Part shown: one piece after another, positions 32,704 through 45,712 of the stretch
How positions within the stretch are numbered: position 1 is the first letter of the stretch
How the letters are laid out: each line of letters starts with the position of its first letter
Assembly: GCF_000711245.1 (NCBI RefSeq)
Contig: NZ_JOMH01000001.1
Span: 1,544,830-1,608,829, forward strand
Source of the DNA: Polycyclovorans algicola TG408
Lineage (GTDB): Bacteria > Pseudomonadota > Gammaproteobacteria > Nevskiales > Nevskiaceae
Direction of reading: 5' to 3'
DNA: 64,000 bases
Notes under the pieces: model-generated
Told to the model about the DNA's origin: nothing
Database searches by the model: none
What the model saw: the letters and a program-made list of their open reading frames with translations, nothing else
Position numbers and translations under genes: made by a program

Positions 32704-35676
32704 ATGAACAGCAACGAGGTCCGCGCCAGGTTTCTGGCGTTCTTCGAATCCAAGCAACACACGGTGGTGCCATCGGCGCCGCTGGTGCCCGGCAATGACC
32801 CGACGCTGCTGTTCACCAACGCCGGCATGGTGCCCTTCAAAGACGTGTTCACCGGCACCGAGCAGCGCCCCTACACGCGCGCCGCCAGCAGCCAAAAGTG
32901 CGTGCGTGCCGGCGGCAAGCACAACGATCTGGAAAACGTTGGCTACACCGCGCGACACCACACGTTTTTCGAGATGCTGGGCAATTTCAGCTTTGGCGAC
33001 TATTTCAAGCAGGACGCCATTCCCTGGGCCTGGGAGTTCATCACCTCCAAAGACTGGCTGGGTATCGACCCCACGCGCCTGCTGGTGACGATTTACCACA
33101 CCGACGAAGAGGCTTACGCGCTGTGGAAAGATGTCGTCGGTGTGCCGGTCGAACGTATCGTGCGCATCGGTGACAACAAAGGCGCCGAGTACGCCAGCGA
33201 TAATTTCTGGACCATGGGCGACACCGGTCCCTGCGGGCCCTGCACCGAAATCTTCTATGACCACGGCGCCCACATTCCCGGTGGCCCGCCGGGCTCGCCG
33301 GATGAAGACGGCGATCGCTGGATTGAAATCTGGAACGTGGTGTTCATGCAGTTCGAGCGCCACGCCGACGGCCGCATGACGCCGCTGCCGGCGCCCAGCG
33401 TCGACACCGGCATGGGCCTGGAGCGGATCACCGCGCTGATGCAGGGCACGAATGACAATTACCAGATCGACAGCTTCCGTATCCTGATTGAAGCGATCGC
33501 TCGACTCGCAGGCCAAAAGCCGTACGACAGCGCCTCGCAGAAAGTGATTGCCGATCACATTCGTGCCGCCAGTTTCCTGATGCTTGATGGCGTGCTGCCG
33601 GGCAACGAAGGCCGAGGCTACGTGCTGCGACGGATCATGCGCCGCGCCATTCGCCACGGCTACAAGCTGGGCCTGAACGACGCCTTCTTCTACAAGTTGG
33701 TCGAGCCACTGGGCCGCGCGATGGGGCAGGGCTATCCCGAGTTGGTCGACAAGCGTGCGTGGCTGGAAAAAACCATCCGCGCCGAGGAAGACGCGTTTGC
33801 CACAACGCTCGACAAGGGTATGAAATTCGTCGATCTCGCAACTGATGTGCGATACCGACTGTTCTACCAGATCGCTAGAAGCGTTGGTGGCTTAGTTCGA
33901 GCACCAGGCCCTAGGGCAAGTGAGTATTTTTTGGAGGGTTACGTCGATACAAATGCTGGTTGTGAGCAAATCGTCGTAGTCCAAGCCCCGGTAAATTTTT
34001 CGGAGTTTCAGGTTGAAGTTGACCTCGCGGAGCTGCTTGAAAATTCGAGTCTGCAACCAGCTCCGCAACAAATTCACTATCGAGTGCTCGGGGATGCCCT
34101 AGGCCAAGATGTGCTCAGCCGGGTTGAAGGAGCGTTGAGTCGGGCCCATGCTATTTTCAACGCTCGACTTCAGAATAGAAGTGAAGTTTCAGGGACTGTG
34201 GACGGGCGTGACGTATTCAAGCTCTACGACACCTACGGCTTCCCGCTGGATCTCACCGCCGATATCGCCCGCGAACGCGGCCTGACGCTGGACGTGGACG
34301 GCTACGAGCGCGAGATGACCGCGCAGCGCAACCGGGCGCGGGCGGCGAGTGGCTTCAAGGCCGACGCCAAGCTCAGCTATGACGGCGCGGCCACCTGTTT
34401 TGTCGGCTACGACCGCCTCAAGGCCGAGGCCACCGTGGTGGGGCTGTTCCGTGAGGGGCAGCCGGTTGACGCGTTGCAGGCCGGTGAAGCAGGCGTTGTC
34501 GTTCTCGACAGCACGCCGTTCTACGCCGAGTCGGGCGGGCAGGTGGGCGATGTGGGCCATATCACGCCTCACGCCTCACGCCTCACGCCTCACGGCTTCA
34601 TCGTTGAAGACACCCTCAAGATCAAGGGCAGCGTTTTCGGCCACCACGGCCGTCTGGCCGAGGGCGTGCTCAGCGTCGGCGATGCGGTGATCGCAGAAGT
34701 CACCGAAAGCGTGCGCCGCGCATCCATGCGCAATCACTCCGCCACCCATTTGCTGCACCGCGCGCTGCGCGACGTGCTGGGCGACCATGTGGCGCAGAAA
34801 GGCTCTCTGGTCGATGCCGACAAGACCCGCTTCGATTTCTCGCACCCGCAGCCGGTGACCGCAGATGAGCTGGTGGAGATCGAGAACCGCGTCAACCGCG
34901 GCATCCTCGCCAACGTGCCGGTGCAGGCCGAGTTGATGGCCTTTGACGACGCCATCGCCAGCGGCGCCATGGCGCTGTTCGGCGAGAAATACGGCGATGA
35001 AGTGCGGGTGCTGAGCATGGGCGACTACAGCACCGAGTTGTGCGGCGGCACGCACGTGACCCGCACCGGCGACATCGGACTGTTCAAGATCGTCTCCGAG
35101 GGCGGCGTGGCCTCGGGTATCCGCCGCGTCGAGGCCATCACCGGCGAGAATGCGCTGGGCTATTTGCGCGGGCTGGAATTCACCCTGAAAACCGCCGCGG
35201 ACCGCCTGCGCGGCTCGCGCGAAGAGCTGGTCGAAAAGCTCGATGCCCAACTGGAGCGTGCCAAGGCGCTGGAGAAGGAAGTCGCCGCGCTCAAGGGCAA
35301 GCTGGCCGGGGCTGCCAGCGGTGATCTGCTAAGCCAGGCGCGTGACATCAAGGGCGTGAAAGTGCTCGCCGCCCAGGTGGATGGCGTGTCCGGCAACGAC
35401 CTGCGCGATTTGCAGGATCAACTCAAGAACAAGCTCGGCAGCGGCATCGTCGTGCTCGGCGCCGCCGACGGCGACAAGGTCAGTCTGATTGCCGGGGTCA
35501 CGCAGGATTTGGTTGGACGCATCAAGGCCGGCGACATCATCAAGGCCGTCGCCGCGCAAGTGGGCGGCAAGGGCGGCGGTCGGCCCGACATGGCGCAGGC
35601 CGGCGGTACCGATGCGTCGGCACTGCCTGCCGCGCTTGAATCGGTGTATTCGCAAGTCGAGGGACATTTATCGTGA
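32704..35676 (+). CDS. alaS: Alanyl-tRNA synthetase with an in-frame insertion
   Basis: 990 residues, about 110-120 longer than the usual ~870. Charges tRNA-Ala and edits mischarged Ser/Gly. Core: [49 protein letters not shown], and DTGMGLERI. The editing zinc site is [11 protein letters not shown] with [13 protein letters not shown]. The C-terminal C-Ala domain has a coiled coil and [13 protein letters not shown]. Residues ~378-498 are an extra segment placed between the family block [13 protein letters not shown] and [24 protein letters not shown] (see separate entry). A heptanucleotide repeat encodes [12 protein letters not shown] at ~620. The gene is open throughout and all catalytic blocks are kept, so it is probably functional. 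It is followed by lysC after a short spacer. Confidence 0.95.
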   Translation: MNSNEVRARFLAFFESKQHTVVPSAPLVPGNDPTLLFTNAGMVPFKDVFTGTEQRPYTRAASSQKCVRAGGKHNDLENVGYTARHHTFFEMLGNFSFGDYFKQDAIPWAWEFITSKDWLGIDPTRLLVTIYHTDEEAYALWKDVVGVPVERIVRIGDNKGAEYASDNFWTMGDTGPCGPCTEIFYDHGAHIPGGPPGSPDEDGDRWIEIWNVVFMQFERHADGRMTPLPAPSVDTGMGLERITALMQGTNDNYQIDSFRILIEAIARLAGQKPYDSASQKVIADHIRAASFLMLDGVLPGNEGRGYVLRRIMRRAIRHGYKLGLNDAFFYKLVEPLGRAMGQGYPELVDKRAWLEKTIRAEEDAFATTLDKGMKFVDLATDVRYRLFYQIARSVGGLVRAPGPRASEYFLEGYVDTNAGCEQIVVVQAPVNFSEFQVEVDLAELLENSSLQPAPQQIHYRVLGDALGQDVLSRVEGALSRAHAIFNARLQNRSEVSGTVDGRDVFKLYDTYGFPLDLTADIARERGLTLDVDGYEREMTAQRNRARAASGFKADAKLSYDGAATCFVGYDRLKAEATVVGLFREGQPVDALQAGEAGVVVLDSTPFYAESGGQVGDVGHITPHASRLTPHGFIVEDTLKIKGSVFGHHGRLAEGVLSVGDAVIAEVTESVRRASMRNHSATHLLHRALRDVLGDHVAQKGSLVDADKTRFDFSHPQPVTADELVEIENRVNRGILANVPVQAELMAFDDAIASGAMALFGEKYGDEVRVLSMGDYSTELCGGTHVTRTGDIGLFKIVSEGGVASGIRRVEAITGENALGYLRGLEFTLKTAADRLRGSREELVEKLDAQLERAKALEKEVAALKGKLAGAASGDLLSQARDIKGVKVLAAQVDGVSGNDLRDLQDQLKNKLGSGIVVLGAADGDKVSLIAGVTQDLVGRIKAGDIIKAVAAQVGGKGGGRPDMAQAGGTDASALPAALESVYSQVEGHLS
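33835..34197 (+). other. AT-richer in-frame insertion within alaS (~120 residues)
   Basis: By hand count, 33841-34200 is 183 of 360 G+C (51%), against 60-68% in the 60-base blocks on each side. Codons rare elsewhere (CTA, GTA, AGA, CGA) cluster here. The encoded segment begins around [19 protein letters not shown] and ends around [12 protein letters not shown]. It contains [13 protein letters not shown], a helical [11 protein letters not shown] and [16 protein letters not shown]. It replaces the ~15-20 residue linker expected between the catalytic and tRNA-recognition parts. No intein splice-junction pattern, transposon ends or direct repeats were recognised. The edges are approximate because the normal linker is variable. 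Confidence 0.75.
34562..34594 (+). repeat. Heptanucleotide tandem repeat (TCACGCC, four copies plus partial) within alaS
   Basis: Four consecutive identical 7-mers run from 34562 to 34589 and a further five bases continue the pattern. Three units equal seven codons, giving the peptide period TPHASRL. A gain or loss of one unit would shift the frame of alaS. The site corresponds to a variable loop in the editing-domain region. Confidence 0.9.
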
Positions 35677-35691
35677 ACGTCCCATCCGGTT

Positions 35692-35738
35692 CCCTCTCCC
35701 GCGTGCGGGCGAGGGGTTAATGACTCGCTGAGCGAGAA
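35692..35738. repeat. Two short hairpins between alaS and lysC (REP-like)
   Basis: 35692-35716 forms a stem CCCTC-CCCGC against GCGGG-GAGGG around a GTG-type loop with one mismatch. 35723-35735 forms CTCGC/GCGAG around TGA. No T-run follows, so it is more likely a REP-like or mRNA-processing element than a terminator. Confidence 0.5.
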
Positions 35739-35746
35739 TCACGTTC

Positions 35747-36970
35747 ATGGCATTGATTGTTCAGAAGTATGGCGGCACCTCGATGGGCTCGGTGGAGCGC
35801 ATCCAGCATGTGGCCGCCAAGGTGGCGGGCTTCATCGCGCGCGGCGACCAGGTGGTGGTGGTGGTCTCGGCCATGAGCGGTGAGACCGACCGGCTGACCA
35901 AGATGGCGAGGGAGATCAACCCGCGCGGCAGCAAGCGCGAGTACGACCAGATTCTGGCCACCGGTGAGCAGGTCACCATCAGTCTGCTGGCGCTGGCGCT
36001 GGAAACACAGGGCGTCAAGGCGCGCTCGTATACCGGTTGGCAGGTGCCGATCCACACCGATGCCGCGCATCAGAAAGCGCGTATCCAGAAGATCGATCCC
36101 GAGCGTCTGATGGCCGACTGCCGGCTGGGCATCGTGCCGGTCGTGGCGGGGTTTCAGGGCCTCACGGGCGAAGGCTCGGTGACCACGTTGGGGCGGGGCG
36201 GCTCCGACACCACCGGCGTCGCACTGGCCGCCGCGCTGAAAGCCGACGAATGCCAGATCTACACCGACGTCGACGGCGTCTACACCACCGACCCGCGTGT
36301 TGAGCCCAAGGCACGGCGGCTCGACAGGATCACCTTCGAAGAAATGCTGGAGCTGGCCAGTCTGGGCTCCAAAGTGCTGCAGATTCGCTCGGTGGAATTT
36401 GCCGGCAAGTACAAAGTCCCGCTGCGGGTGCTGTCCACATTCAAGGACGGGCCGGGCACGCTGATTACGCTAGAGGAACACCACGTGGAAGACCCCCTGA
36501 TCTCCGGCATTGCCTTCAATCGCGACGAAGCCCAACTGACCGTGACCGGTGTGCCCGATCGTCCCGGAATTGCGGCGGCTATTCTGGGGCCCGTGGGCGA
36601 GGCCAATGTCGAAGTCGACATGATCGTGCAGAACGTCGCCGCGGACGGCACCACCGATTTCACCTTCACCGTGCACAAGAACGACTATGATCGTGGCTTG
36701 GAACTGATGCAGGGCATCGCCGCCGAACTGGGTGCCAAGGGCGTCAGGGGCGCCACCGACATCGCCAAGGTTTCAGTGGTTGGCGTCGGCATGCGCAGCC
36801 ATGCCGGCATTGCCAGCCAAATGTTCAAGGCGCTGGCGGCGGCGGGCATCAACATCCGCATGATCTCGACCTCTGAGATCAAGATCTCGGTGGTCATCGA
36901 AGAGATGTATCTCGAGCTTGCGGTGCGTACGCTGCACAAGGCCTTTGGTCTGGACATTGCAACCGTCTGA
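35747..36970 (+). CDS. lysC: Aspartate kinase
   Basis: 407 residues. Phosphorylates aspartate at the head of the Lys/Met/Thr and diaminopimelate pathway. The kinase domain starts LIVQKYGGTSMGSVERI and carries GRGGSDTTGVALAAALKADECQIYTDVDGVYTTDPR. Two ACT regulatory domains follow: GIAFNRDEAQLTVTGVPDRPG and KVSVVGVGMRSHAGIASQMF...INIRMISTSEIKISVVI. This is the monofunctional, feedback-inhibited type of Pseudomonas. It is followed ~90 bp later by csrA, as in many gammaproteobacteria. Confidence 0.97.
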   Translation: MALIVQKYGGTSMGSVERIQHVAAKVAGFIARGDQVVVVVSAMSGETDRLTKMAREINPRGSKREYDQILATGEQVTISLLALALETQGVKARSYTGWQVPIHTDAAHQKARIQKIDPERLMADCRLGIVPVVAGFQGLTGEGSVTTLGRGGSDTTGVALAAALKADECQIYTDVDGVYTTDPRVEPKARRLDRITFEEMLELASLGSKVLQIRSVEFAGKYKVPLRVLSTFKDGPGTLITLEEHHVEDPLISGIAFNRDEAQLTVTGVPDRPGIAAAILGPVGEANVEVDMIVQNVAADGTTDFTFTVHKNDYDRGLELMQGIAAELGAKGVRGATDIAKVSVVGVGMRSHAGIASQMFKALAAAGINIRMISTSEIKISVVIEEMYLELAVRTLHKAFGLDIATV

Positions 36971-37034
36971 CCCCGATTACCCACAGATCGTGGGTGACCC
37001 TAACGATATTCATTGCCGGATAAGGACGTCAGGC

Positions 37035-37062
37035 TCAGCTCCTAAATTTCGGAGATCGCTGA
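37035..37062 (+). promoter_or_regulatory. Hairpin covering the csrA ribosome-binding site
   Basis: TCAG CTCC (37035-37042) can pair with GGAG (37051-37054) and CTGA (37059-37062), with a four-base bulge, leaving TAAATTTC as loop. The GGAG is the likely Shine-Dalgarno sequence for the ATG at 37063. GGA motifs in such leaders are known CsrA targets, so autoregulation is plausible but inferred. Confidence 0.4.
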
Positions 37063-37245
37063 ATGCTGATTCTGACCCGCAAGGTGGGTGAAACCATCAC
37101 CATAGGTGAGGGTGTTTTGGTGACGGTTCTCGCAGTCAAGGGGGGGCAGGTGCGTCTCGGCATCGACGCCCCGCGCGATGTGGCCGTGCATCGCGGCGAG
37201 GTTCGGGATCGTATCGATCAGGAGACCGACGACCTGGTCGAATGA
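37063..37245 (+). CDS. csrA: Carbon storage regulator CsrA
   Basis: 60 residues, the normal size. [37 protein letters not shown] contains beta-1 Arg6 and the RNA-binding strand. The second RNA-contacting region is VAVHRGEV, including the conserved Arg at position ~44. It binds GGA motifs in mRNA leaders as a dimer. A strong tRNA promoter begins 16 nt after the stop. Confidence 0.98.
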   Translation: MLILTRKVGETITIGEGVLVTVLAVKGGQVRLGIDAPRDVAVHRGEVRDRIDQETDDLVE

Positions 37246-37260
37246 ACCCGTCGAATTGCT

Positions 37261-37289
37261 TTGACCCCCGACCGACACGCGGCTACAAT
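37261..37289 (+). promoter_or_regulatory. sigma70-type promoter for tRNA-Arg/Ser/Arg cluster
   Basis: TTGACC (37261-37266), 17-nt spacer, TACAAT (37284-37289), followed by a GC-rich discriminator, 30 nt before the first tRNA-Arg. Both hexamers match the consensus at five of six positions. Confidence 0.75.
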
Positions 37290-37318
37290 CGCGCCCCTTC
37301 GGCAGGTGCCGATGACAC

Positions 37319-37395
37319 GCGCTCGTAGCTCAGCTGGATAGAGCACTTGGCTACGAACTAAGGGGTCGGGAGTTCGAATCTCTCCGAGCGCACCA
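37319..37395 (+). tRNA. tRNA-Arg (ACG), copy 1
   Basis: 77 nt including CCA. Acceptor GCGCTCG/CGAGCGC, anticodon loop CTACGAA, anticodon ACG (read as ICG after deamination). Identical in sequence to the copy at 37556. Confidence 0.96.
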
Positions 37396-37429
37396 TGTCA
37401 TATCACCCCGAAGGCAAGACCGTTACGCC

Positions 37430-37521
37430 GGAGAGATGGCCGAGTGGACGAAGGCGCTCCCCTGCTAAGGGAGTATAGGGTTTATCCCCTATCGAGGGTT
37501 CGAATCCCTCTCTCTCCGCCA
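37430..37521 (+). tRNA. tRNA-Ser (GCT)
   Basis: 92 nt including CCA, with the long variable arm of serine tRNAs. Acceptor GGAGAGA/TCTCTCC, anticodon stem CTCCC/GGGAG, loop CTGCTAA (anticodon GCT). Lies between two tRNA-Arg genes. Confidence 0.96.
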
Positions 37522-37555
37522 TGACGGATTGGCAAGGTTTCAAAGGCTGTTTTGT

Positions 37556-37632
37556 GCGCTCGTAGCTCAGCTGGATAGAGCACTTGGCTACGAACTAAGG
37601 GGTCGGGAGTTCGAATCTCTCCGAGCGCACCA
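37556..37632 (+). tRNA. tRNA-Arg (ACG), copy 2
   Basis: 77 nt, identical to the copy at 37319. Its last 19 nt and the following ~50 nt recur 173 bp downstream without the rest of the tRNA (see the direct-repeat entries). Confidence 0.96.
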
Positions 37633-37683
37633 TTCACCTTCTTCTCTCAATTTATTGGCACCAAGCGCGGCCCTTGCGGCCCG
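37614..37683 (+). repeat. Direct repeat copy 1: tRNA-Arg 3' end plus downstream flank
   Basis: 70 bp covering the final 19 nt of tRNA-Arg copy 2 and 51 nt after it. It matches 37787-37856 at 65 of 70 positions with no gap. Confidence 0.9.
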
Positions 37684-37786
37684 CTGGGGTCGGGAGAAGT
37701 TCGGCCCATCCATGGGCCTCACCCTTCGCTTCGCTCCGGGCTTCGCGCTGTGCGCGACGCGCAAATCCGCTCCTGCGGATTTGTCT

Positions 37787-37856
37787 AATCTCTCCGAGCG
37801 CACCATTCACATTCTTCTCCCAATTGATCTGCACCAAGCGCGGCCCTTGCGGCCCG
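37787..37856 (+). repeat. Direct repeat copy 2: truncated tRNA-Arg 3' end (att-like scar)
   Basis: Contains AATCTCTCCGAGCGCACCA, the tRNA-Arg 3' end including CCA, not preceded by a tRNA body, then the same flank as copy 1. The 103 bp between the copies contain only GC-rich palindromic filler. Together with the next 58 bp up to 37914 this stretch has no gene. This is what is left when an element integrates at a tRNA 3' end and is lost, or after a local tandem duplication. Confidence 0.85.
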
Positions 37857-37914
37857 TTCTGGGCTTCACGCCTTGCGCCGACGGGCCTCGCAGGTGTTCT
37901 GCTAACCTGCGGCG

Positions 37915-38358
37915 GTGAAAATCTCGTCGAACGCCCAACGATCCATGGCCGTGCTCATAGCACTGGCCCTGTTTCTGTTGCAGCTCGGCGGAGTGCATCA
38001 CCATCGGCACTTGGAGGTGGGTCACGGCCCACAAGGTCACGGCAGTGCACTGCACTTTGCCGATGCCGGACACCACTGGAAGGCGGCAGACGACGGCCAA
38101 GCACACGACTCGCACGCCGAAGCGGCACACCCTCACGTCGATGTTGAAACCAAGGTCGTGGCAGACGGCCTGATCAAGGCCTTTGCCGACAGCCTGCCGC
38201 TGGGGCTGGTGTTCGTTTTGGCCTTCATGCTGCGGCTGACCGCGCCACCTGCACCGCTGCTGCGGTCGGTGATCAACCCGCCTTGGCGGGCCCCGCCACG
38301 CTTTGCCCTGCGACCGCCGTCGCAGGCGCCGCCGGTCGCTTTCTCTCACAGCCTTTAG
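37915..38358 (+). CDS. His-rich membrane protein at the head of the metal-efflux cluster
   Basis: 147 residues, GTG start. An N-terminal hydrophobic helix (MAVLIALALFLLQLGG) is followed by a His-rich periplasmic stretch HHHRHLEVGHGPQGHG...HFADAGHHW...HDSHAEAAHPHVDVE. A second helix (LPLGLVFVLAFML) and a Pro-rich tail follow. The His density suggests zinc, cobalt or copper buffering in the periplasm. Family not recognised. It sits 79 bp upstream of the CzcC-like gene in the same direction. Confidence 0.75.
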   Translation: MKISSNAQRSMAVLIALALFLLQLGGVHHHRHLEVGHGPQGHGSALHFADAGHHWKAADDGQAHDSHAEAAHPHVDVETKVVADGLIKAFADSLPLGLVFVLAFMLRLTAPPAPLLRSVINPPWRAPPRFALRPPSQAPPVAFSHSL

Positions 38359-38437
38359 CGCCCGTCCCGTTGTCGGGATGCGGTTTGCCGCCACGGCGGC
38401 CGCCCGGAGTCATCCGGGCTTGTGACGAGAAACCCAC

Positions 38438-39741
38438 GTGTTCACCTTTCAATTCCGGCTTGCCGCGGCCTGCGGGCTGCTGAGCCTAGTCGCGGCCTCC
38501 GCGACCTTCGCCGAAACCGATCCGACCCTCCCCGACGGCCCACCGCTGAGCCTGCGCGAGGCGGTCCGCAACACCCTCGACCACAACCCCGAGCTGGCGC
38601 AGTTCGCCTTTCAGTTACAGGCGCAGGACGCGCGCGCCGACGGTGCCGGGCTGCGGCCCGCACCCGAGGTCAGCCTGCAGTTTGACAACGTGCTGGGCAC
38701 CGGCCGCACGCGCGGACTCGACGACGCCGAGGCGACCCTGGCGTTGTCGCAGGTCATCGAGCTGGGCGGTCAGCGTTCGCGGCGTATCGAAGCCGCGCAG
38801 GGCGGGCGCGACCAGATCGAAGTGGCCCGCGAGATTGCCCAGCTTGACGTGCTGGCCGAACTGGGTCGGCGCTTCGTTCATGCGGCATCGGACCAGAAGC
38901 AGTTGCAACTGACCGGCCTCGCGACGCGGCTGGCCGAGCAGACCGTTGCCGAGATTGAGCGCCGCGTGAATGACGCACGCTCGCCGCGGGTGGAGCTCAA
39001 CCGTGCCCGCATCGCCCTGGCACGCGCCAAGGTGCTTCAAGAACACGCCGAGCACGAACTGCTGACCTCGCGCCGTAAGCTGGCCGCCATGTGGGGCCAG
39101 CGCGAGCCCGACTTCGGCCCGGTGGATGCGGCCCTGTTTGAACTGCCCCGGATCAAGAACTTCGAGGCCTTGGCACAGCGTCTCAGCCGCAGCCCTGACT
39201 TCATGCAGTTCGCTACCGAAGCCCGCCAGCGCGATGCCGAGATCGCCGTCGCGTTGTCGCAGGCACGCGGCGCCATCACCGTCAGCGGCGGTCTGCGGCG
39301 CCTGCAACAAACTCAGGACACTGCCCTGGTGGCGGGGGTTTCGATGCCGCTGTTCAGCGCGCGCCGCGCGCAGCCGGCCATCGCTGAAGCCGAGGCGCTG
39401 CGCGCGGGCATCGACAGCAAGGCCGCCGCGCAGCGGATCCGCGCCGAGGCCAGCCTGTTTGCATGGGTACAGGAACTGCGCCACGCCATCACCGAGGCCA
39501 CGGTGCTGCGCGACGAGGTATTGCCGCAGATGGAAGCGGCCCTCACCGACACCCGCACGGCGTGGCAGCGCGGCCGTTACAGCTATCTGGAATGGACCGA
39601 AGCGCAGCGCGAACGTATCGAGATCGAACGCGCGCTGATCGTCGCAGCTGCCGACGCCCATCTCTATCGGGTCGAGATCGAGCGCCTCACCGGCGCCGCG
39701 CTGACCGACCCCAATGCCGCAACCACCGCAGGAGTCGCCCC

Positions 39742-39745
<4 letters not shown>
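38438..39745 (+). CDS. czcC: TolC-family outer-membrane factor of a Czc-type efflux system
   Basis: 435 residues, GTG start. An N-terminal signal (FQFRLAAACGLLSLVAASATFAE) precedes two outer-membrane efflux protein repeats, each with long helices (LSLREAVRNTLDHNPELAQF...; ALSQARGAITVSGGLRR). It forms the channel that releases metal ions outside. It overlaps the adaptor gene by ATGA. The czcC name rests on the class of the RND pump downstream. Confidence 0.88.
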
Positions 39746-44119
<4,374 letters not shown>

Positions 44120-44145
44120 CCGACCCAAAAACCAAGGAGTTGTCG

Positions 44146-44304
44146 ATGAAACTGAATCTGAAATACGTTGCGATCTTGCTGCTCAGCGTGCTGGCCGCAC
44201 CGACGTTCGCCCATGGTGGCCACGATTTTGACGAGCCTGAGCCCACCGCCACACCCGAACCGACGCCGCAGCCCGACGCGGCGTCCGAACCGAAGCAGCC
44301 GTGA
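44146..44304 (+). CDS. Small exported protein in the metal cluster
   Basis: 52 residues after AAGGAG. Signal peptide MKLNLKYVAILLLSVLAAPTFA, then a ~30-residue mature chain HGGHDFDEPEPTATPEPTPQ... rich in Pro and Glu with two His near the new N-terminus. Its stop overlaps the GTG start of the hupE-like gene (GTGA). It may be a small metal-binding partner; no family recognised. Confidence 0.65.
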   Translation: MKLNLKYVAILLLSVLAAPTFAHGGHDFDEPEPTATPEPTPQPDAASEPKQP

Positions 44305-44993
44305 GCCTCGGCGCACTGATCCGCAGCCTCGCGCTGCTGCTGCCTGGCCTGCTGCTGGCCAGTGCAGCCGCAGCCCATGGCGTCGCGGACGACGACAAGC
44401 TGTTTCTGGAAGGCAGCGCGGGTATGCAGTTGCTGCCGTTTTTGTATCTGGGCGCCAAGCACATGGTGACCGGCTACGACCACCTGCTGTTTCTGTTTGG
44501 GGTGATCTTTTTCTTGTACCGCATGCGCGACGTGGGTCTGTACGTGACCCTGTTTGCCATCGGGCACAGCAGCACCCTGCTTTACGGTGTGCTTAGCGGC
44601 ACCCACGTCAACCCGTTTTTGGTAGACGCCATCATCGGGCTGTCGGTGGTCTACAAGGCGCTGGACAACCTCGGTGCCTTCAGGACCTGGTTTGGCGTAC
44701 AGCCCAACCTCAAGGCGGCGGTGCTGATTTTCGGCTTCTTCCACGGCTTTGGGCTGGCCACCAAGCTGCAGGATTTTCAGTTGTCGCCCGACGGGTTGGT
44801 CGCCAACATGCTGGCCTTCAATGTGGGCGTCGAGATCGGCCAGTTGTTGGCGCTGGGGGCCATTCTGATTGCCATGGGCTTCTGGCGGCGCTCGCCACTG
44901 TTTGCACGCCAGGCCTTCACCGCCAACGCGCTGTTGATGGGCGCCGGTTTTCTGCTCACGGGCTATCAGCTCGCGGGCTATTTCTTCTCCTGA
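44301..44993 (+). CDS. HupE/UreJ family membrane protein
   Basis: 230 residues, GTG start. Signal sequence ending in SAAAAHG, then six to seven membrane spans with the family motif HMVTGYDHLLFLFGVIFFLYRMRD and conserved His/Glu in FGFFHGFGLA and VGVEIGQL. HupE/UreJ proteins transport nickel or cobalt. The gene's place after czcA suggests import/export balance or sensing of the same metals, which is inference. The next gene starts 8 nt later. Confidence 0.86.
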   Translation: MSLGALIRSLALLLPGLLLASAAAAHGVADDDKLFLEGSAGMQLLPFLYLGAKHMVTGYDHLLFLFGVIFFLYRMRDVGLYVTLFAIGHSSTLLYGVLSGTHVNPFLVDAIIGLSVVYKALDNLGAFRTWFGVQPNLKAAVLIFGFFHGFGLATKLQDFQLSPDGLVANMLAFNVGVEIGQLLALGAILIAMGFWRRSPLFARQAFTANALLMGAGFLLTGYQLAGYFFS

Positions 44994-45001
44994 GAACGCA
45001 T

Positions 45002-45568
45002 ATGACCACCCCAAACCCCAGCACCGTCAACGCCACCACCCCGCAACTACTCAAGGCCACCGCCGTCGCGCTGGCGGTGGCAGGTGTGGTGCTGGTGACG
45101 ACCATCCTGCCCGCCGAGTACGGCGTTGACCCCACCGGCATCGGCCAGGCGCTGGGCTTGACCGCCCTCAGCGCCAGCGCCGAAACCACCGGCCCGGCCG
45201 CCGCCCCCACGCCCGAAATGGCGGTGACGCGCAGCGACGCTCCGTATCAAAGCAGCGAGATGAGCCTGACGCTGGGCAGCAACGAAGGCGCCGAAATCAA
45301 GAGCCTGATGCAGGCCGGGCAGGTGATGGTGTTCTCGTGGCAAACCGACGGCGGCCCGGTACACGTTGACATGCACGGCGAACGGCCGAATGCGGGTGAA
45401 GAATTCAGTAGCTACTGGCGCGACCGCGATCAGACCGGCGGCAACGGCAGCTTCACCGCACCCTTCGACGGCACCCACGGTTGGTACTGGGTCAACAAGG
45501 GCAGCGAGCCGGTGACGGTGACGGTAAACGTGAGCGGCTACTTCGGCGCGCTGTACCGTCCCGAGTAG
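45002..45568 (+). CDS. Membrane-anchored periplasmic protein of metal-resistance clusters
   Basis: 188 residues. One anchor helix near the N-terminus (LLKATAVALAVAGVVLVTTIL), a low-complexity Ala/Pro linker, then a beta-rich domain with SEMSLTLGSNEGAEIKSLMQ, MVFSWQTDGGPVHVDMHGERPN and HGWYWVNKGSEPVTVTVNVSGYF. Proteins of this design are commonly labelled transmembrane anchor protein beside czc and HupE genes. Their function is unknown. The HVDMHGE segment may bind metal. Followed by 144 bp with no gene. Confidence 0.75.
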   Translation: MTTPNPSTVNATTPQLLKATAVALAVAGVVLVTTILPAEYGVDPTGIGQALGLTALSASAETTGPAAAPTPEMAVTRSDAPYQSSEMSLTLGSNEGAEIKSLMQAGQVMVFSWQTDGGPVHVDMHGERPNAGEEFSSYWRDRDQTGGNGSFTAPFDGTHGWYWVNKGSEPVTVTVNVSGYFGALYRPE

Positions 45569-45712
45569 CTGGCACGACCCTTCAAGCGCCAACACGCACA
45601 GATCAGTGGCAGGCACCGCGCCGGTTTTCAGTCAACCGCTGCCGGGTTGTCGGCGGGGCCCGTGAGCACTTCAGGCTTCAGCCCGTTCAACGCCTGCCAC
45701 GCCGGGTAGACC

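Noticed and set aside
33835-34197. Intein in alaS
   Set aside because: No Cys/Ser start with intein block A, no terminal His-Asn, and the length is too short even for a mini-intein.
36979-36997. Terminator after lysC (ACCCAC/GTGGGT stem)
   Set aside because: A six-pair stem exists but no T-run follows, so termination is not supported.
37529-37918. Open frames running across tRNA-Arg copy 2 and the duplicated 3' end
   Set aside because: They consist of tRNA and repeat sequence and have no protein features.
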